Position numbers and translations under genes: made by a program. Positions 32,360 through 45,300 of a DNA stretch of 64,000 bases are shown here, in pieces. Location of the stretch: NCBI RefSeq assembly GCF_032362555.1, contig NC_083510.1, positions 9,699,501 to 9,763,500 on the forward strand, read 5' to 3'. The notes beneath the pieces were generated by a model. It was not told where the DNA came from. It did no database searches and saw nothing but the letters and a program-made list of their open reading frames with translations. The stretch comes from Amyelois transitella (Eukaryota; Arthropoda; Insecta; Lepidoptera; Pyralidae). Each line of letters opens with the position of its first letter. Position 1 is the first letter of the stretch.

Positions 32360-34970
32360 ATACGTAGTATACATACCTTGTGGTCTTAAAATTTCTCCCA
32401 GTTAAAATTTGCCTTTAAACCTCCTTAAAACCTATATAGTTTAACGTTTATTCAATTTAAATAGTATCCAAAGCTAGCCAGACATAGCACACTCTGATGT
32501 AATGCAACCAATTTACAAATCGGACATCCCATTCAGTTTGGTTAACTTTACCTCAAAACACCCACACTGCTTCCGTGCTGGCGTTGGGTCCAATTTCAAG
32601 TGAGAAGAGATAATTAATATTTATTGGTAAGAATAATTATCGCTCTCTATATGTAATTGAAAAGAGAAAAAGTATATTTATTTTTCTCTATTTATAAACA
32701 TAGGAAGGTATCGCTTATTATTTTTAATATTACTAATAAATAAAGTGCTCCCAATGCGCAAGTTTAGAAAAGCAGCAGTAAATACATAGGTATAGTGCAA
32801 TGTTTTCGGTCTCCTGTCCCCATTTATTCACCTGTCTTCTCACGGATCCACTGGAAGATATATCTATTGTAATAAGCAGCACCCTAATTATCAGATTTAA
32901 GCAACAGAAGCTAAGCTAGCTTTACCCATGGTGATGCATCCAGAATATGAAAGTTCACACGAGATGGTGAAATCCGCACGTTCAGGAAACTGGATGTGTA
33001 ATTGTGGTCCGATATGGATAAGGTTTTTAAAGGTTGCAGATGTCAGATGTAAGTCGCTGCGTGTAAAGACCTGGTTCGCCCAATCCAGGATATTGGTCAA
33101 TAGTGCACCCTCTGCTCTCCAGAGAGGTGAGGACGTAACTGAGACTGACGCCAGAAGAAAGAAAAATCTGGTGCAAAATAATAGGTATAAAGATTTCTGT
33201 TACACATAAAGACCGACATTAAGTACTGTAGTACCTATTGCAGTAGTATAAGTAATTAAGTCTGCACATTATTTTCCCGCTAAAGCGCTTATTTTGGACC
33301 ACACCCAGTAGCAGAGTTGTTGGATAAATTTCTAGATCCAGACGAGGATCGAGTAAAATCGATTAAGCCGCAGTCGAAACTCTAATACATTTTAGATGAG
33401 TGAAAGTTCCCCCGATAGACGTTGATAGCACTTTTGGGAATTACTCTGAGCTGTATGAGATTGATGAGTTCTATTGCAATTTACAAAAATTGTTACAGTT
33501 AAATGTATTGCTTTCTGATTTTAGATATTTGAAATGGTGACAATATAATTTAATTAAATTTTAGGGACCAAAGAATTCATATGTCGGTGTTCCAGTTTCT
33601 CTATTATACAGAAGATCGTAGCAGAATTTTGATGCAACGCTTCACGATCTGTCCTTAGTATAACTTCAGTAAGTCTTTTCCTTACAAGTGAGGATCATCA
33701 AATTGCTTTACATCAATTAAGATAAATTGTGTTAATTATCAAATGCAAATAAATCATTATGAATTTTGAATCAATCGCCCCTCCCCGACGTGTGGCGAGC
33801 GTGATGTAGGTCAGAAGCCAAAAGAAAAACATAAATGCGCCCAAAAGAGATTCAGCCTTGGTTGTGTGGTGGAAAGACTTGTTTTTATTCAAAGAATTTT
33901 ACGTGGATTTAGTTGCTAGAATTGTGTGCTAAATAGGAAAAAAGAAGGTCTAACAAAAGTAATACCGTGACCGGGAATAAAAAATGAATAAATTCTAAGA
34001 TATCCACCCACACACATGGTGTATATCAAATTGTCATATTCAAAAGCGTCATCATAATTTGACTATCAAATGTCTTAACTACTTTACGTACACGGGTTTG
34101 TCTACTCACAATCAGGAATTCAACAACAAATCTTGAGTTTTCGCAATTACCATGTAAATTTACGAAGTTCGCGAAATAATTTAACGCGGTGTAGTCGGAT
34201 TCAAAACAATTTATATGTTAATCTCGTAGGTATGAACTGGGCTCCGTGCAGGCGAATTACTCTTGACTTGAACAGAATCGGGGCACCGGAGTAGGTATAG
34301 GCAGAGTCTCAGTTACAAAAAGTGACGTAGATATCTATTTAGTATCAGCGGCGTCCTGATGAACTACGTAAAGGGTTACCATAATATGTTTTTCCATCGT
34401 CTTCTCAGCATATTGACATCCACTGTAACACACATGCCTCGCTTCCATGCCTATAAATTTAAGTTTTGTTTTTTGAGGTTGTATTGTTATATTTGTATTG
34501 TTATTGTTATATTTTTACTTCCTTTTTCCATATAAACGTCAAATCATTTATTTGGAAAAGACAATAATTATAAATAAAAAAATGTAATCTAATCAAAAAA
34601 CACTTTAAATGCAATCTTAGGGGGCGATAGATTGAAGCTAAATTTTCATGTGCGGTTACAATGTAAATTTAAAAGGGGGTTATACGCTTGATATTTTTGT
34701 TTGAAACAGAATCTCAGATTCAAGTCTGTTTTTTTAAGAATCGCATATCCAGAAATGTAAACACACAATCGAGTTTGAATTGTTAATGAAGATTAATATT
34801 ATTTTGAAATAGAAGTATAAGACTAGGTCTCTGTACATAATCTAGTCCGTAGACATGCCAACACAGTCAATCGTTGAGTTCGTGTTTATTAGTAGACTAA
34901 CTCCTTATTTTGTTGTTGATTCAAAGCTCATAAATACTTACACAGATTTTACATTTTATTTTAATTTCAT
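32360..34970. other. Intergenic, with a family C repeat at 33033-33175
   Basis: The only recognisable content is the family C block (AAAGACCTGGTTCGCCCAAT, GAGAGGTGAGGACGTAAC). No exons are supported in the rest. Confidence 0.4.
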
Positions 34971-34975
34971 TTAGG

Positions 34976-35068
34976 TAAGTCAGACAACAGAATGAGGAGG
35001 AAGTCATTGGAGGAAGCCTATGTTCAGCAGAGGACGTCCAACGGCTGAAATGATGATGATGAAGTCTT
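34976..35068 (+). repeat. RTE-type LINE 3' end
   Basis: GGAGGAAGCCTATGTTCAGC, AGAGGACGTCCAACGGCTGA and a short ATGATGATGATG tail match the well-known 3' end of lepidopteran RTE-like LINEs. Only about 90 bp remain. Confidence 0.7.
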
Positions 35069-35929
35069 AATCAGCCAAATCGTAGGTAACAATCAGTCGT
35101 ACTCCCTAAACAGATTTTTTCTATATGTTATGTTGGTTACAAAGTCATGAAAATTATCTTTGTATTGTAAAAATATATTTCAGTGTTTGAGGAAATCTGT
35201 CTAGGCATAATTAGGTTTTCAATTCAATTATGGATAAAGTGTCTTAAATTTGTCCAATCTAGACTGGCTCAAGACTAATTTTTAGGCAGTAGAAATTAAT
35301 ATAGATTAGATTGTAATGTACAATTTCATTTATACATAAGACATATTTTTGGCGATTATAGGACCTGCCTTTTAAGAGACTGCCCAGACTGCCGTCATTT
35401 TGTATCAGTTTATATTCCACGAACTGTACTATATAATCAACATATATTACACATTTCGTAAAATTATTATATTTGTATTAAAACGTCAGAACACACCCGA
35501 TCGCATATCGAATATTACTGAATCAGTTAAAACATTTAATCGAATCGAATCAAATCTGCAACCGCATTCGGAACGCTGAATCAGAATCGATTAACGAGAG
35601 ATTTCAAGCTTAATCGATTCACAGCGGAATCTTGGCCGAGTGAGGTTCTCAAACTTTGGTGAGTTAGTTAATGGTCGCTGATTGTATTACTTTCTATATG
35701 GAAGTGTGTATGTTACACATAGAAATTGGATTAAAATAAGACAACTGAAGAAGGAGAACACAATACTAATAATATCAGCAGAAAATAGCCTTTTTTCTTT
35801 ATGGTTAAATAACCGTAGTAAATGTAATTGCAAAAATTAAGTTGCTCATCAATTTCTCGCAAAATATAAATATTACATTTAATTCACAAAAAAATATGGA
35901 TTATGTACTTAGCAGTAAGTAATTACTTA

Positions 35930-36060
35930 AAAGAAGTAATAACATCGCGTAGCAATTGCTACGCTGTTGCGTGCGTAGTACTTACTTGCTACGAAGAACA
36001 CTTGCGTAGGCGGCGCGTAGCGCATTTATTTTCGTAGCTGTGGTTACGTAGCTCTGTGTA
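35930..36060. repeat. Cluster of GTAGC/GCTAC palindromes
   Basis: The stretch contains GCGTAGCAATTGCTACGC and several further GCGTAG/CTACG units in both orientations within about 120 bp. It lies between the odorant receptor stop codon and the intergenic region. It may be the end of an unknown repeat. Confidence 0.4.
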
Positions 36061-36300
36061 TTTTTAGGTTTTTAAAATGAAGTCGGTTAAACACGTCAAA
36101 TTATAAAATGTGAAAGGGACAAAAATATCAATTCTTATATTCTAAAAAGTATATGTGAAAATAAACCACATAAATACAATAGAATTGAACTATTTTTTTT
36201 CATCATGAGTATGTTTGTATTGTATACTGTGCCTTTTCCAAAAATATAAATGAATAATTATAATATGTATGTATGTTTGCAGGTACTATCGATCGATGAT

Positions 36301-39211
36301 TTATTTGGTTTTACTTAGCAAAGTGTAGAAGCTGTAGCTTGCTCGGAGAATCTGTCAAAATAAATTTGATATTAATATAGAAGCTAGTTACGATAAAATG
36401 GAAAAAAATGCATCAACATTGTTTCACAATACAATAGTTGGAGGCAGACTCAGATAAAACAGGTTTTAACATATAGGCAAATAAGCTAAATGATTTTGAA
36501 AACTAGAACACCTGATGGAGAATCATGCATGATAGTGATGCTAAACTTTAAAAGATATAGAAATGACGCCCGCCGGCATCAACTAATTACCGATACATTT
36601 TGCTTCCAATATATCTACCGAACTCACCGCAATAAATGTTTGCAAAGACATTTCATTGAAAGGTCCGGCTCTGAATACCAGTTTCTTGTTAGTGCTAAGA
36701 CCTAGTATCGCCACCTCCTTCTGGATTTTAGCTGTGGACTGTGGCCAGTTGCTCTTGAAAGTGCTGTAGCTGACTAGAGTACTCTGCGAAGCGAGGATTT
36801 TATGAAAGCCTAATCAGCTACACCTGACGTTTGTTCCGCGTCCTCGCTTAAATTGAGACTTATTTTTTCTCGGTAGGAGAAATCCTTTTTACGGACTGCC
36901 TTCTGGGTCTTCACCCGTGAGAGTGTGGGACTCCTGGCATCTGATGTGCCAGCCTACCCACTAAAACCCCTCCGGTGCGCCCTTTTCGCCATTTTGAGGA
37001 CATCATGAGATCGCAAAAGTCCGTCAATGATCATGTAATTATTTAAAGTGATCCCTGACCTCTGGGCTGTGATCAATGGCAACGTATAAGGAACCTAACC
37101 TAAAACTCGGCACATATTACCATCATAAATTTGGGTTTGTATCCATCATCATGATAAGAATATTATTAGAGCTAAAGCTATGCCGTTGAGTTTTATCGAT
37201 TTCAATTGTTTTTTTTTTAAACAGAATTGAATTATATTATGATAATAACAGCTTGCCCAGTAAAATCCATTCCTTATTTGTTAGAAGTAATAAATAGGAT
37301 ATTGGTCAAATTTATTTACATAAAATTATTTCGGTACAACCTGCAATTCTAATTATGCAAAAAGCAAACAAATATTTTAGCGCAGTCGAGTTAAAATTAA
37401 AAATCTTGAGTGCACAAAATATGCTTTATATTTGAACCTAGAAATTTTATTTCCGAAGTTGCGCAAGCTCAGCCAATTATGTAGAAATCCAGTCAAAATC
37501 TGCGTAAACTCGACTCGGCGAAAAAGTTGCCAACTAATTTTTGCTGAAAGTTTCATGCAGCGTCGCTGTTTGATAGTTCCCGGAAGAAACTTGTTTTACG
37601 ATGTAGGCATAATCTCGTATCGAGAAAATGGGCTGCCGCCCATCCATTTCGATATTAAAGAGTAAGAACCAGCGAGGTTTTCAATGTAGTTGTACCTTAC
37701 TTACATTAAAATTCCACTGGATTCTTGGGCCTAATTTGTCAAACAACTAAAAGGAAGAACAGCGGGGCGATGGATTTTTGAAGTTTTTAAGTTTATTGAA
37801 GTGCAGTTTTCAAAAGTGGTTGCTTAAAGTATACCATATTAGAGTGCTATGATAATAGTTACCTCAACCGTGACTTCGTTAGCGTGCCAGTAGAAAAGTA
37901 GCAGTTGTATCAAACAAGCCATCACGAACAAACAACTTGCTATTAATGTCGTGACGTCGTCTTGCATCTAGGTAAAGTAAAATAGAATTGAGGTTTTTGA
38001 TTGAAAAAAAAATATCAAGCAGGGGGTTTGTTTAAATGTGATTTTTTTTTCTGTTCTTGAATTAACTTTTCCAGTAATAAAAAAAAGTTCTATGTTACGT
38101 AAGCTGTGCTATAGGTTTTTGACATGTGCAATTAAATATGTTATTACAGGTACAAACTTGGGCAATTTGAATAATACAAACTCCAAGGTTGACGGAAATT
38201 ACCACCAAGTACACATACATAACCGGAGATATCAGCTCGTTGAACAGCTTTTGGTATCTGAAAAAAATTATACACACACATGATACGGTCAGAGAACTTT
38301 CGAATTATTCACGAACTTTGATTATGAAAAAGTACCCTTGTTAAGTTTATTGAATAGCCCGTATAAGAAATGGCAAGACGTTGGCCGATGAAGTTAAGAT
38401 AGACTTGCGGCTTATTTTACTTACAATTATCAACTTACTTGACCAATTTAGTGTGATGTCGATGACAGTACGCAATATTTTCGTGACTTTCATTATCATC
38501 ACGATCTATGATCATTCTTTCGCAGTTAATTCGAGCAACCTTCAGTTGTCCGGCGAGAAATATCATAATAGTTACGACCAGAGTATCCCAGGCCACGACA
38601 TAAGCACTAACTATGTGACCTAATACAGTTTGGACGATCAAGGAGACATAATATCCTGGCGGTTCATTGCTGTAAGGAATGTAGCCATCAAAGATGTTCT
38701 TATACGTATTAGTTCCATCATCATTTTCCTGGTTTAGACGGTATGGCTCAGAAAAGATGTTGAAATTGGAAAAGAAGGCCAGCGCCCAGAAGAAATAGGA
38801 TACTCGACGGCTTTGTTTGATATACTTGTTTATTTCCAGGCTTTGTTCGTTTTTCTTTAACAGTTGATCACGTTCTAGAGACGATACGTAGAATATGACA
38901 TTCTCCCATTTCTTATAATCCTTTTGAAAGAAGCAGCTCTTTACTATGCCCATGTGGAACGGTGCATACTGCAGTATTAATGTCAGCGATTCTCCGTCAC
39001 ATTTAATGAGGCACCTAATGTACTGACTGCAGAAAAATGCTACCGTGATATAGAAGAGATACAGTTTGAATTTTTCAATTTTGGTATTATTTGGGTGCCA
39101 TAAACCAGTAAGACTTAAGAGACGAAGGTGGGGACCTACTGAAGGGTACCTAGGGTCTTCAAGGTATGATAATATTTTTTCAAAGCAACATGGACTATTT
39201 TTTCGGAACAT
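36301..39211 (-). CDS. Insect odorant receptor (7tm_6 family), complete
   Basis: Five exons join in phase: 39211-38439, 38257-38158, 37967-37863, 36783-36628 and 36351-36301. They give 394 residues, the usual length of insect odorant receptors. The family's C-terminal signature is complete: an exon ending ISVNLGVCIIQIAQ, one with LLLFYWHANEVTVE, one with VSYSTFKSNWPQ and FRAGPFNEMSLQTFIA, and the last coding ILRASYSFYTLLSKTK and stop. Hydrophobic segments include LYLFYITVAFFCSQYI, VSYFFWALAFFSNF and YVVAWDTLVVTIMIFLAG. Such receptors pair with Orco to form odour-gated cation channels in antennal neurons. The ligand cannot be inferred. The frame is open upstream of 39211 but has no ATG, so MFRKNSPCC is taken as the start. 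The 1.1-kb third intron (36784-37862) has no identifiable gene. Confidence 0.93.
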
Positions 39212-39339
39212 TTTTACGATGTGTATTCTTGGCGTTCCCTTGTTTGAATGAAAATAATTTCTATAAGTAGATATTTTGTCGGTGTAATATGAATAATTTG
39301 CGAGTGATAATAACAGGTTACGGACTTGCACTGTGTAAT

Positions 39340-40895
39340 TAACGGCAATTTGTCGTAACGATATGATTGCAACCGCGGTTAATTATATATTTTAAAGGGA
39401 AATTAACATTTTAGTTAAAACGATCACGATTCTGATTTTATGTAATGCTCCAAATTGTTTTATTATTTCAGTGTACTTAGGTACAATATAAAAGTATTAA
39501 TTAAATAGAGCAATTTAATATTTGCACATTTTTTTAAACTTTTTTTTCAACTGTTCTTTGTTTTTCAGGAAAGAATTAAAATTTCTTGATTAAAATCAGC
39601 CGGAACTTAAACTTGCAAACTATTAGAATGCGAGCTACTATTATTATGCAAGTTCTTATAAATTTTTTTTAGAATGTACCCCTAATAGGTATAACTTAGA
39701 ACCAAGGTTTTTTTATGAAAAAAAGCTTATCTGTTATAAAAAAACTCCATTATAAAAACTCAATATAATAAATAAATATCTACTTTTTTTTCTTTTTAAT
39801 AAGTAGTTTTAGTTGTAGTAGTAATAACATACTAGTTATAAAACATTTATTCATAAAACAGGTACTTGCTAAATTGCGCCATTGTGTCATAATAAAACTT
39901 TCAAAAAGTCGCGTTAAATATTGCGACAAACAGAGAACTTCTTTCTTTTTTGACGTTGATTAAAAATAATAGGTACCTATTTATGTACCAAATTTAATCA
40001 CAATTAGACAATAAGAACTCCTACGCAATGATTTGTCCCCTTATCTATTTCGTCGGACGTAGCTAATGTAAGTAGTTCAGTGAACAATGTCAATGGAATT
40101 CCCGTTTCCGAAGTTTTAGTGAGAGTGCTGGTTGAATGCTGAACCCCCTTTATGTCCAGATAGCATCGCCGCCGGAAATTAAAAGGAAATTGTATTTGTT
40201 TCTTATACAGCGACGTTCTCACAATAAGACGCCGTCCCTCCGTTGTGTAATATAAATAATACTTAATTCGCCTTAGGATTAGGGGGTTAATTAAGTAAGC
40301 GTTTGGACGAAAATAATTAGTGGAAATCTAATAAACACTTTTGTCTGTGTATAGTGTGATTGATAAAATCTATGAAAGCTTTTGAACTTGTTGTTTTATT
40401 TATATAGGCTTCTAGTAAATTCCATGACCGATGACTGTAGGTCCTTTCCTTAAAGATATTGATACCTTTTAGCTAAAAATCAGGTTTTCAAAAATTTCTC
40501 CCCTCATCCTTCTAATGGGCAATGCAGGAAGGTCATCTTTGAAGTGCATTTGTACGGCGAACGAAGTGGTGAGCAACAGCCAACTAAATTAAGAATAAAT
40601 TTTTAAGTAACTTACCAAGTTACTAAGTGCTGCTATAAGTCCGACATTACAAAATAAAAGACCATCTAGTTAGGTCTTAAGAACATACAAAAAATACCTA
40701 AAGAGATTTATTAAAAAAATAATCTTCATAATAAAATAAAAAATAAAGCAGGTCAGTTTCACCGGTAGGCGGTAGGTAGCTACTTATTTTTCTTCAAAAC
40801 GTATTTGCTGGTCCTTTCTATTTGTGGATAAAGGAATTTATATTTAATTATTTTTATTTTCCATCGTAGAAGATATTCATCAATTAAAACTTGTT
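39340..40895. other. Intergenic upstream of the odorant receptor; no gene seen
   Basis: It is very AT-rich with poly-T runs (39530-39800). The receptor promoter must lie near 39220-39500, but I see no clear core promoter motif. The frame at 40004-40222 (minus) has no recognisable similarity. Confidence 0.4.
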
Positions 40896-40900
40896 TAAAT

Positions 40901-41677
40901 TAGGAATGTGAAAAAAAAATCGATTATGGAAAAAATCGATTAATAATCGATTTTTTTAAAGTAAAAATCGATTTTTATACGTGATTTTTTTTAAATTAAT
41001 AATCGATTAAAAATCGATTTTTATAATCATACAATAAATGCACTCCGACATTACGTTTTTGTCTTCTGGCTTGGAGCCCGGAACGCGAACTGCCAAAGAA
41101 TACTATCATAGCTCCATAATATTACATTAACGCCATCTGTGCATTCTTTCTTTGCTCTTAAAACAGTTTAGATACATACATACATACATACATATGTTCA
41201 CGTCTATATCCCTTGCGGGGTAGACAGAGCCAACAGTCTTGAAAGGACTGAATGGCAACGTTCAGCTATTTGGCTTAATGATAGAATTGAGTTACAGTTT
41301 AGATGATTAATTTAATCAAACATTCTCTAGATGGAATTAGTCGATGAATAGTATTTTACCGACATTCGGTTGATATTTTATTCATTATTCGTTGCTGAAA
41401 CTTCATTTTTCAAACTTGATTGTTAAAAACTTTAATTTGTGTTGATTATATAAGAACTTGCTGTTTCTGTTGTTTATTTTTAATGAATAAATCTATTGAT
41501 ATAATGTATATGGCGTTTATTTTGACATAAATTGAAAAATTAGGAAAAAATCTATCAATATAATAAAATCGATTATTTTCTTAAGAAAAATCGATTATTT
41601 GTTAATCGATTTTTCATACTTAAAAAATAAATCGATTATAAAAAAATCGATTTTTTATCAGCAATGTCACATCCCTA
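40901..41677. mobile_element. hAT-like non-autonomous DNA transposon, copy 2 (inverse orientation)
   Basis: Bounded by the perfect 8-bp duplication GTTTAAAT (40893-40900 and 41678-41685), it starts TAGGAATGTGA and ends TCACATCCCTA. It is a reverse-oriented relative of 8737-10107, sharing the AATCGATT clusters at both ends and the CTGGCTTGGAGCCCGGAACG block, but lacks the nested TTAA element and one palindrome arm. Confidence 0.9.
41174..41293 (-). mobile_element. 5'-truncated SINE-like family A copy inside hAT-like copy 2
   Basis: It is flanked by the 11-bp duplication ACAGTTTAGAT (41163-41173 and 41294-41304). The (CATA)n tail lies on the left and the head is lost after GATAGAATTGAG. It shows retroposition after the hAT element inserted. 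Confidence 0.88.
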
Positions 41678-41999
41678 GTTTAAATCGGAGATGGAAACTA
41701 TGTAGGTACCTACCTAATTTTTTAAAACATTACAGCACATACATACTACATGAAGTTTTCCCGCCTTATAGTTCTGCTCCAGAAAGAATCATATTTTGGC
41801 GCGTGAAGTGACGCGACCAGTGTAGCCAGCTCCCTAGGCGTCCTAGTCCTAGGTAAGGTTTAAACTAGTTCCTAGTAGACCGTGTTCTCGATATTTTTAC
41901 AATTTTTAATTTATAGTTATGTTTTCAATGAACTTCTAAATCAAAGTTTTGTATACAATTTTAAAGAATGTAAGTACACATTACAATTTTTAAAGCTGT

Positions 42000-42329
42000 T
42001 TGCATTTGCAGTTTTACTCTCATTGGGGTTGGCGACACTGTGCGCGACGCGCTGCTAACGTCTGACTGACATGACGCCGCACATGTTGTTTTGCTGTTGT
42101 TGTCAAAGTGTCAATTCAAAAACTGACGGTTATTTTGAGTTGAGCACTAATTCAAAATAATTGACTCATCGTCTGTTTATTTTAAATGTTTTTAATTGAA
42201 TAAAAGTCTTGTGACCAAGGGAGATATAGATAGATATTTCCGTTACAGTTCGTAGTGAAGTGCAGTTGAAGAAAGTTTCGGATTAATCTATTTGCTCAAT
42301 GAGAAAAGTTTTATTGAGCGTCTGTGAAA
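42000..42329 (+). promoter_or_regulatory. Probable kinesin-8 promoter and 5' UTR
   Basis: This is a relatively GC-richer stretch (GCGACACTGTGCGCGACGCG, GACATGACGCCGCACATG) upstream of the ATG at 42330. There is no TATA box. The start site is not determined. Confidence 0.3.
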
Positions 42330-45300
42330 ATGGTTAAAATAGAAAGAAAGCCTGGCCAGGCCGGTAATTTAGTACCTTCTAAGAGTGGATCTACACAGAA
42401 CATGGCATCAAATATCAAAGTTGTGGTGAGAGTCCGACCTTTGAACGATAGGGAACTGGGCCAAAACAGTCGCATAGTGGTGGACGTTGTTGACGATAGG
42501 ATGCTCGTGTTTGACCCCAAAGAAGAGATTCGACCGTTTTTCTATCAAGGAGTTCAGCAGCCAAACAAGAACTTTTTGAAACGTGCCAATAAAGAGTTGA
42601 AATTCGTGTTTGATAATGTGTGTAGCCAGAATGCATCAAATAAAGACGTTTTTGAAACTACAACAAAGGACATGTTGACTTCTTTGATGGAGGGATATAA
42701 CTGTTCAGTGTTTGTGTACGGTGCTACTGGTGCTGGGAAAACATTCACGATGATTGGAAGCAAGGAAAATCCGGGTATAACTTACTTGACAATGGAACAT
42801 TTGTTTTACACTATAAACTCATATGAAAAAGAAAGAGAGTTTGACATAGGTGTTTCTTATATTGAGGTGAGTTTCACTATCATGCTATTGTTGCTTAACA
42901 CTTAATTATGTAGGTTGTCACATATTTAATTGACCATTTAAGTTATAACATAAATTTCTTTCTTCAGTTAAAAATAAATACAATACTTGGAAATCTACAT
43001 TTTGTCACAATAGTAGTTATATTTTTACAGGTGTACAATGAGAATGTATATGATTTACTAAAGCCATCAAACACCCCATTACAACTCCGAGAGGACTCCA
43101 AGTACGGGGTGATGGTGGCAGGGCTCACTCTGAACAACATCAAGACGGCCCGGGAGCTTCTCAACATGCTGGAGGATGGAAACAAGAACAGGACTCAGCA
43201 TCCGACTGATGCCAATGCAGAAAGCTCTAGGAGTCATGCTGTTTTTCAGGTACATTGATTAATAACACATCTTATAAAAATTTTATTTTGTGACTATTTG
43301 AAATGCTTTTTGAAGTTTGTTTATATTCCGAAGAATATGTTTTAAAGAATTTTTATGTCTGATGAAAATGATGAATAAAATTGTTTTTGTTAAATAATAT
43401 AATAAAAAAAATATTCAAATTAAAGGTCTTTGCCATGCTAATTCAAAAATATTAGTATTTTATTTAACTTCTCAAACTTAACTTCTCAGAGTCAAAGTTC
43501 AAGGTCTTTTTAGACAGCCAGATAAGAACTATAAAGTGAAGTAATATTAACTTATTTCTTCTAGGTGTATGTTAAGATGCGTTACAAGACGAGCAGCCAG
43601 CTGCGTCTTGTCAAACTGTCTATGATTGACTTGGCGGGTAGCGAGCGCGCTTCAGCTACGGGCTGTGTCGGTGAGCGGTTCAAAGAGGGTGCTAACATCA
43701 ACCGCAGCTTGCTGTCTTTGGGAAACTGCATCAATAAATTGGCAGACGGAAGCAGTTATATTCCATACAGGTAATATATGACAATGTTCTTACAATCATT
43801 AATTTATTTAGAATAAGTCCCAGAACAACAATGATTTGGTTTTAGGCATTTTGTCAAGGCCAGAATTAGGCCTGTCCTGTGGTATTTATGCGACTTACCT
43901 TGCCAATTTTTAGTGCTTATACTATATATAATATATATATGCATATACAGTGGGTTGCCAAATTAATAGGGACAGTCGAAAAATATTGTTTTTTTACACT
44001 TTATTGGTCCATAACTAATTAAAAACGTTGTTTTGAGTTATAATTATATTTAATAATATTAGACACACATCTTACAAGTAGTTTAAACAAAAAAATAACA
44101 GTCTTTGGGTAATTAGAAAATATTAGCAGGTATTACGAAAATGGCAATGAGATATTGCTAATATTTTGTCACATTTCCTTTAGCCTGAATGAGTGCTTCG
44201 ATCCGCCTCGGCATACTTTCTATGCACTGTTTGGCACTTTCCTTTATTTTAGGGTTGTGGTGCCACACATTTATTAATTTTTCGATCAGTTTTACCTTGG
44301 TGGTTATCACTTCCTTGGCAATTTCCGCCTTGGTAATTTCCCATAAGTTTTCGATGGGGTTCATGTCTGGAGAATTGCCAGGCCAAGGTAAAACTGGTAT
44401 ATTGTGGTCTGCTAAAAATTTTGTTACACTCCTTGCTTTATGGCATGGTGCTGAGTCATGCATGAACATGAATTCCTCCCCCTCTGAGAACCATTCCCGG
44501 AGTTGCGGCAACAAGCGAGTTTCTAGGACCTGCCTGTATTGGTCCTGTCTCATGGTTCCCTGGACAATGTAGAGACGCCCAACCCCTTTAGCACTTATGA
44601 CAGACCATACCATTATTTTAACAGGGTGTTTAACGCGTTCCACAATGCAGTCAGGGTGAAATTTCTCGCCTGGGCGCCGCCTGACAAAGTTGCTTTTGTC
44701 GGCAAGAATCTCAAATGTTGATTCGTCTGAGAAACACACCTGAAAAAAAATATTTATAACTTATATGAAAATATTTTTAGATAATATACCATAATATTAA
44801 TATAAATTATCAATTGACATTAAAACTGACCTTGCTCCAGTCTTCAACACTCATCAGACGGTGTTCACGAGCCCAAGCAAGTCGTTTCTTCTTCATCGCC
44901 TCTGTCAGTCGCGGTTTTTTAGCTGGGCGATGTCCGGTCAGGCCTTCCTCTGCCAACCTACGCTGTACAGTTCTCTTCGAAACTTGTATTCCAGACTCCT
45001 GTACCATCTGGGTTAACAATCCAGCACTTTTCTTCCTGTTTTGCAAACACATATCCCTGATTTTCCTATCGGACCGTGGTGTCGTAATCCGTTTTCTTCC
45101 GCATTTGCCTTTTCTTTTGGGCAAAAGTGGCTGATCTTGATCCAGATTTATTTTTATTTTATTTACTACCGACTTAGAAACACCAGCCAGTTCTGCTATC
45201 TTCCTCTGAGAATGACTTGTGTGCAAAAGAAGGGTTTTAACCTCAGATTTTTTTCTTGGAGACAAATCTACCCCTCGACCCATAGTGAAAGCTGTAAAAA

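Noticed and set aside
32897-33209. Open frames on both strands with peptide-like content
   Set aside because: The region overlaps a dispersed family C repeat and contains no known protein motif.
36490-36705. A 71-codon plus frame
   Set aside because: It lies opposite the odorant receptor exon 36783-36628, which has clear family motifs.
37432-37665. A 77-codon plus frame in odorant receptor intron 3
   Set aside because: There are no domain or splice partners. It is open on one strand by chance and not similar to anything I recognise.
39212-39331. A 40-residue N-terminal extension of the odorant receptor
   Set aside because: The frame is open but begins at GTG and contains no ATG. Odorant receptors start close to the first conserved block, so 39211 is preferred.
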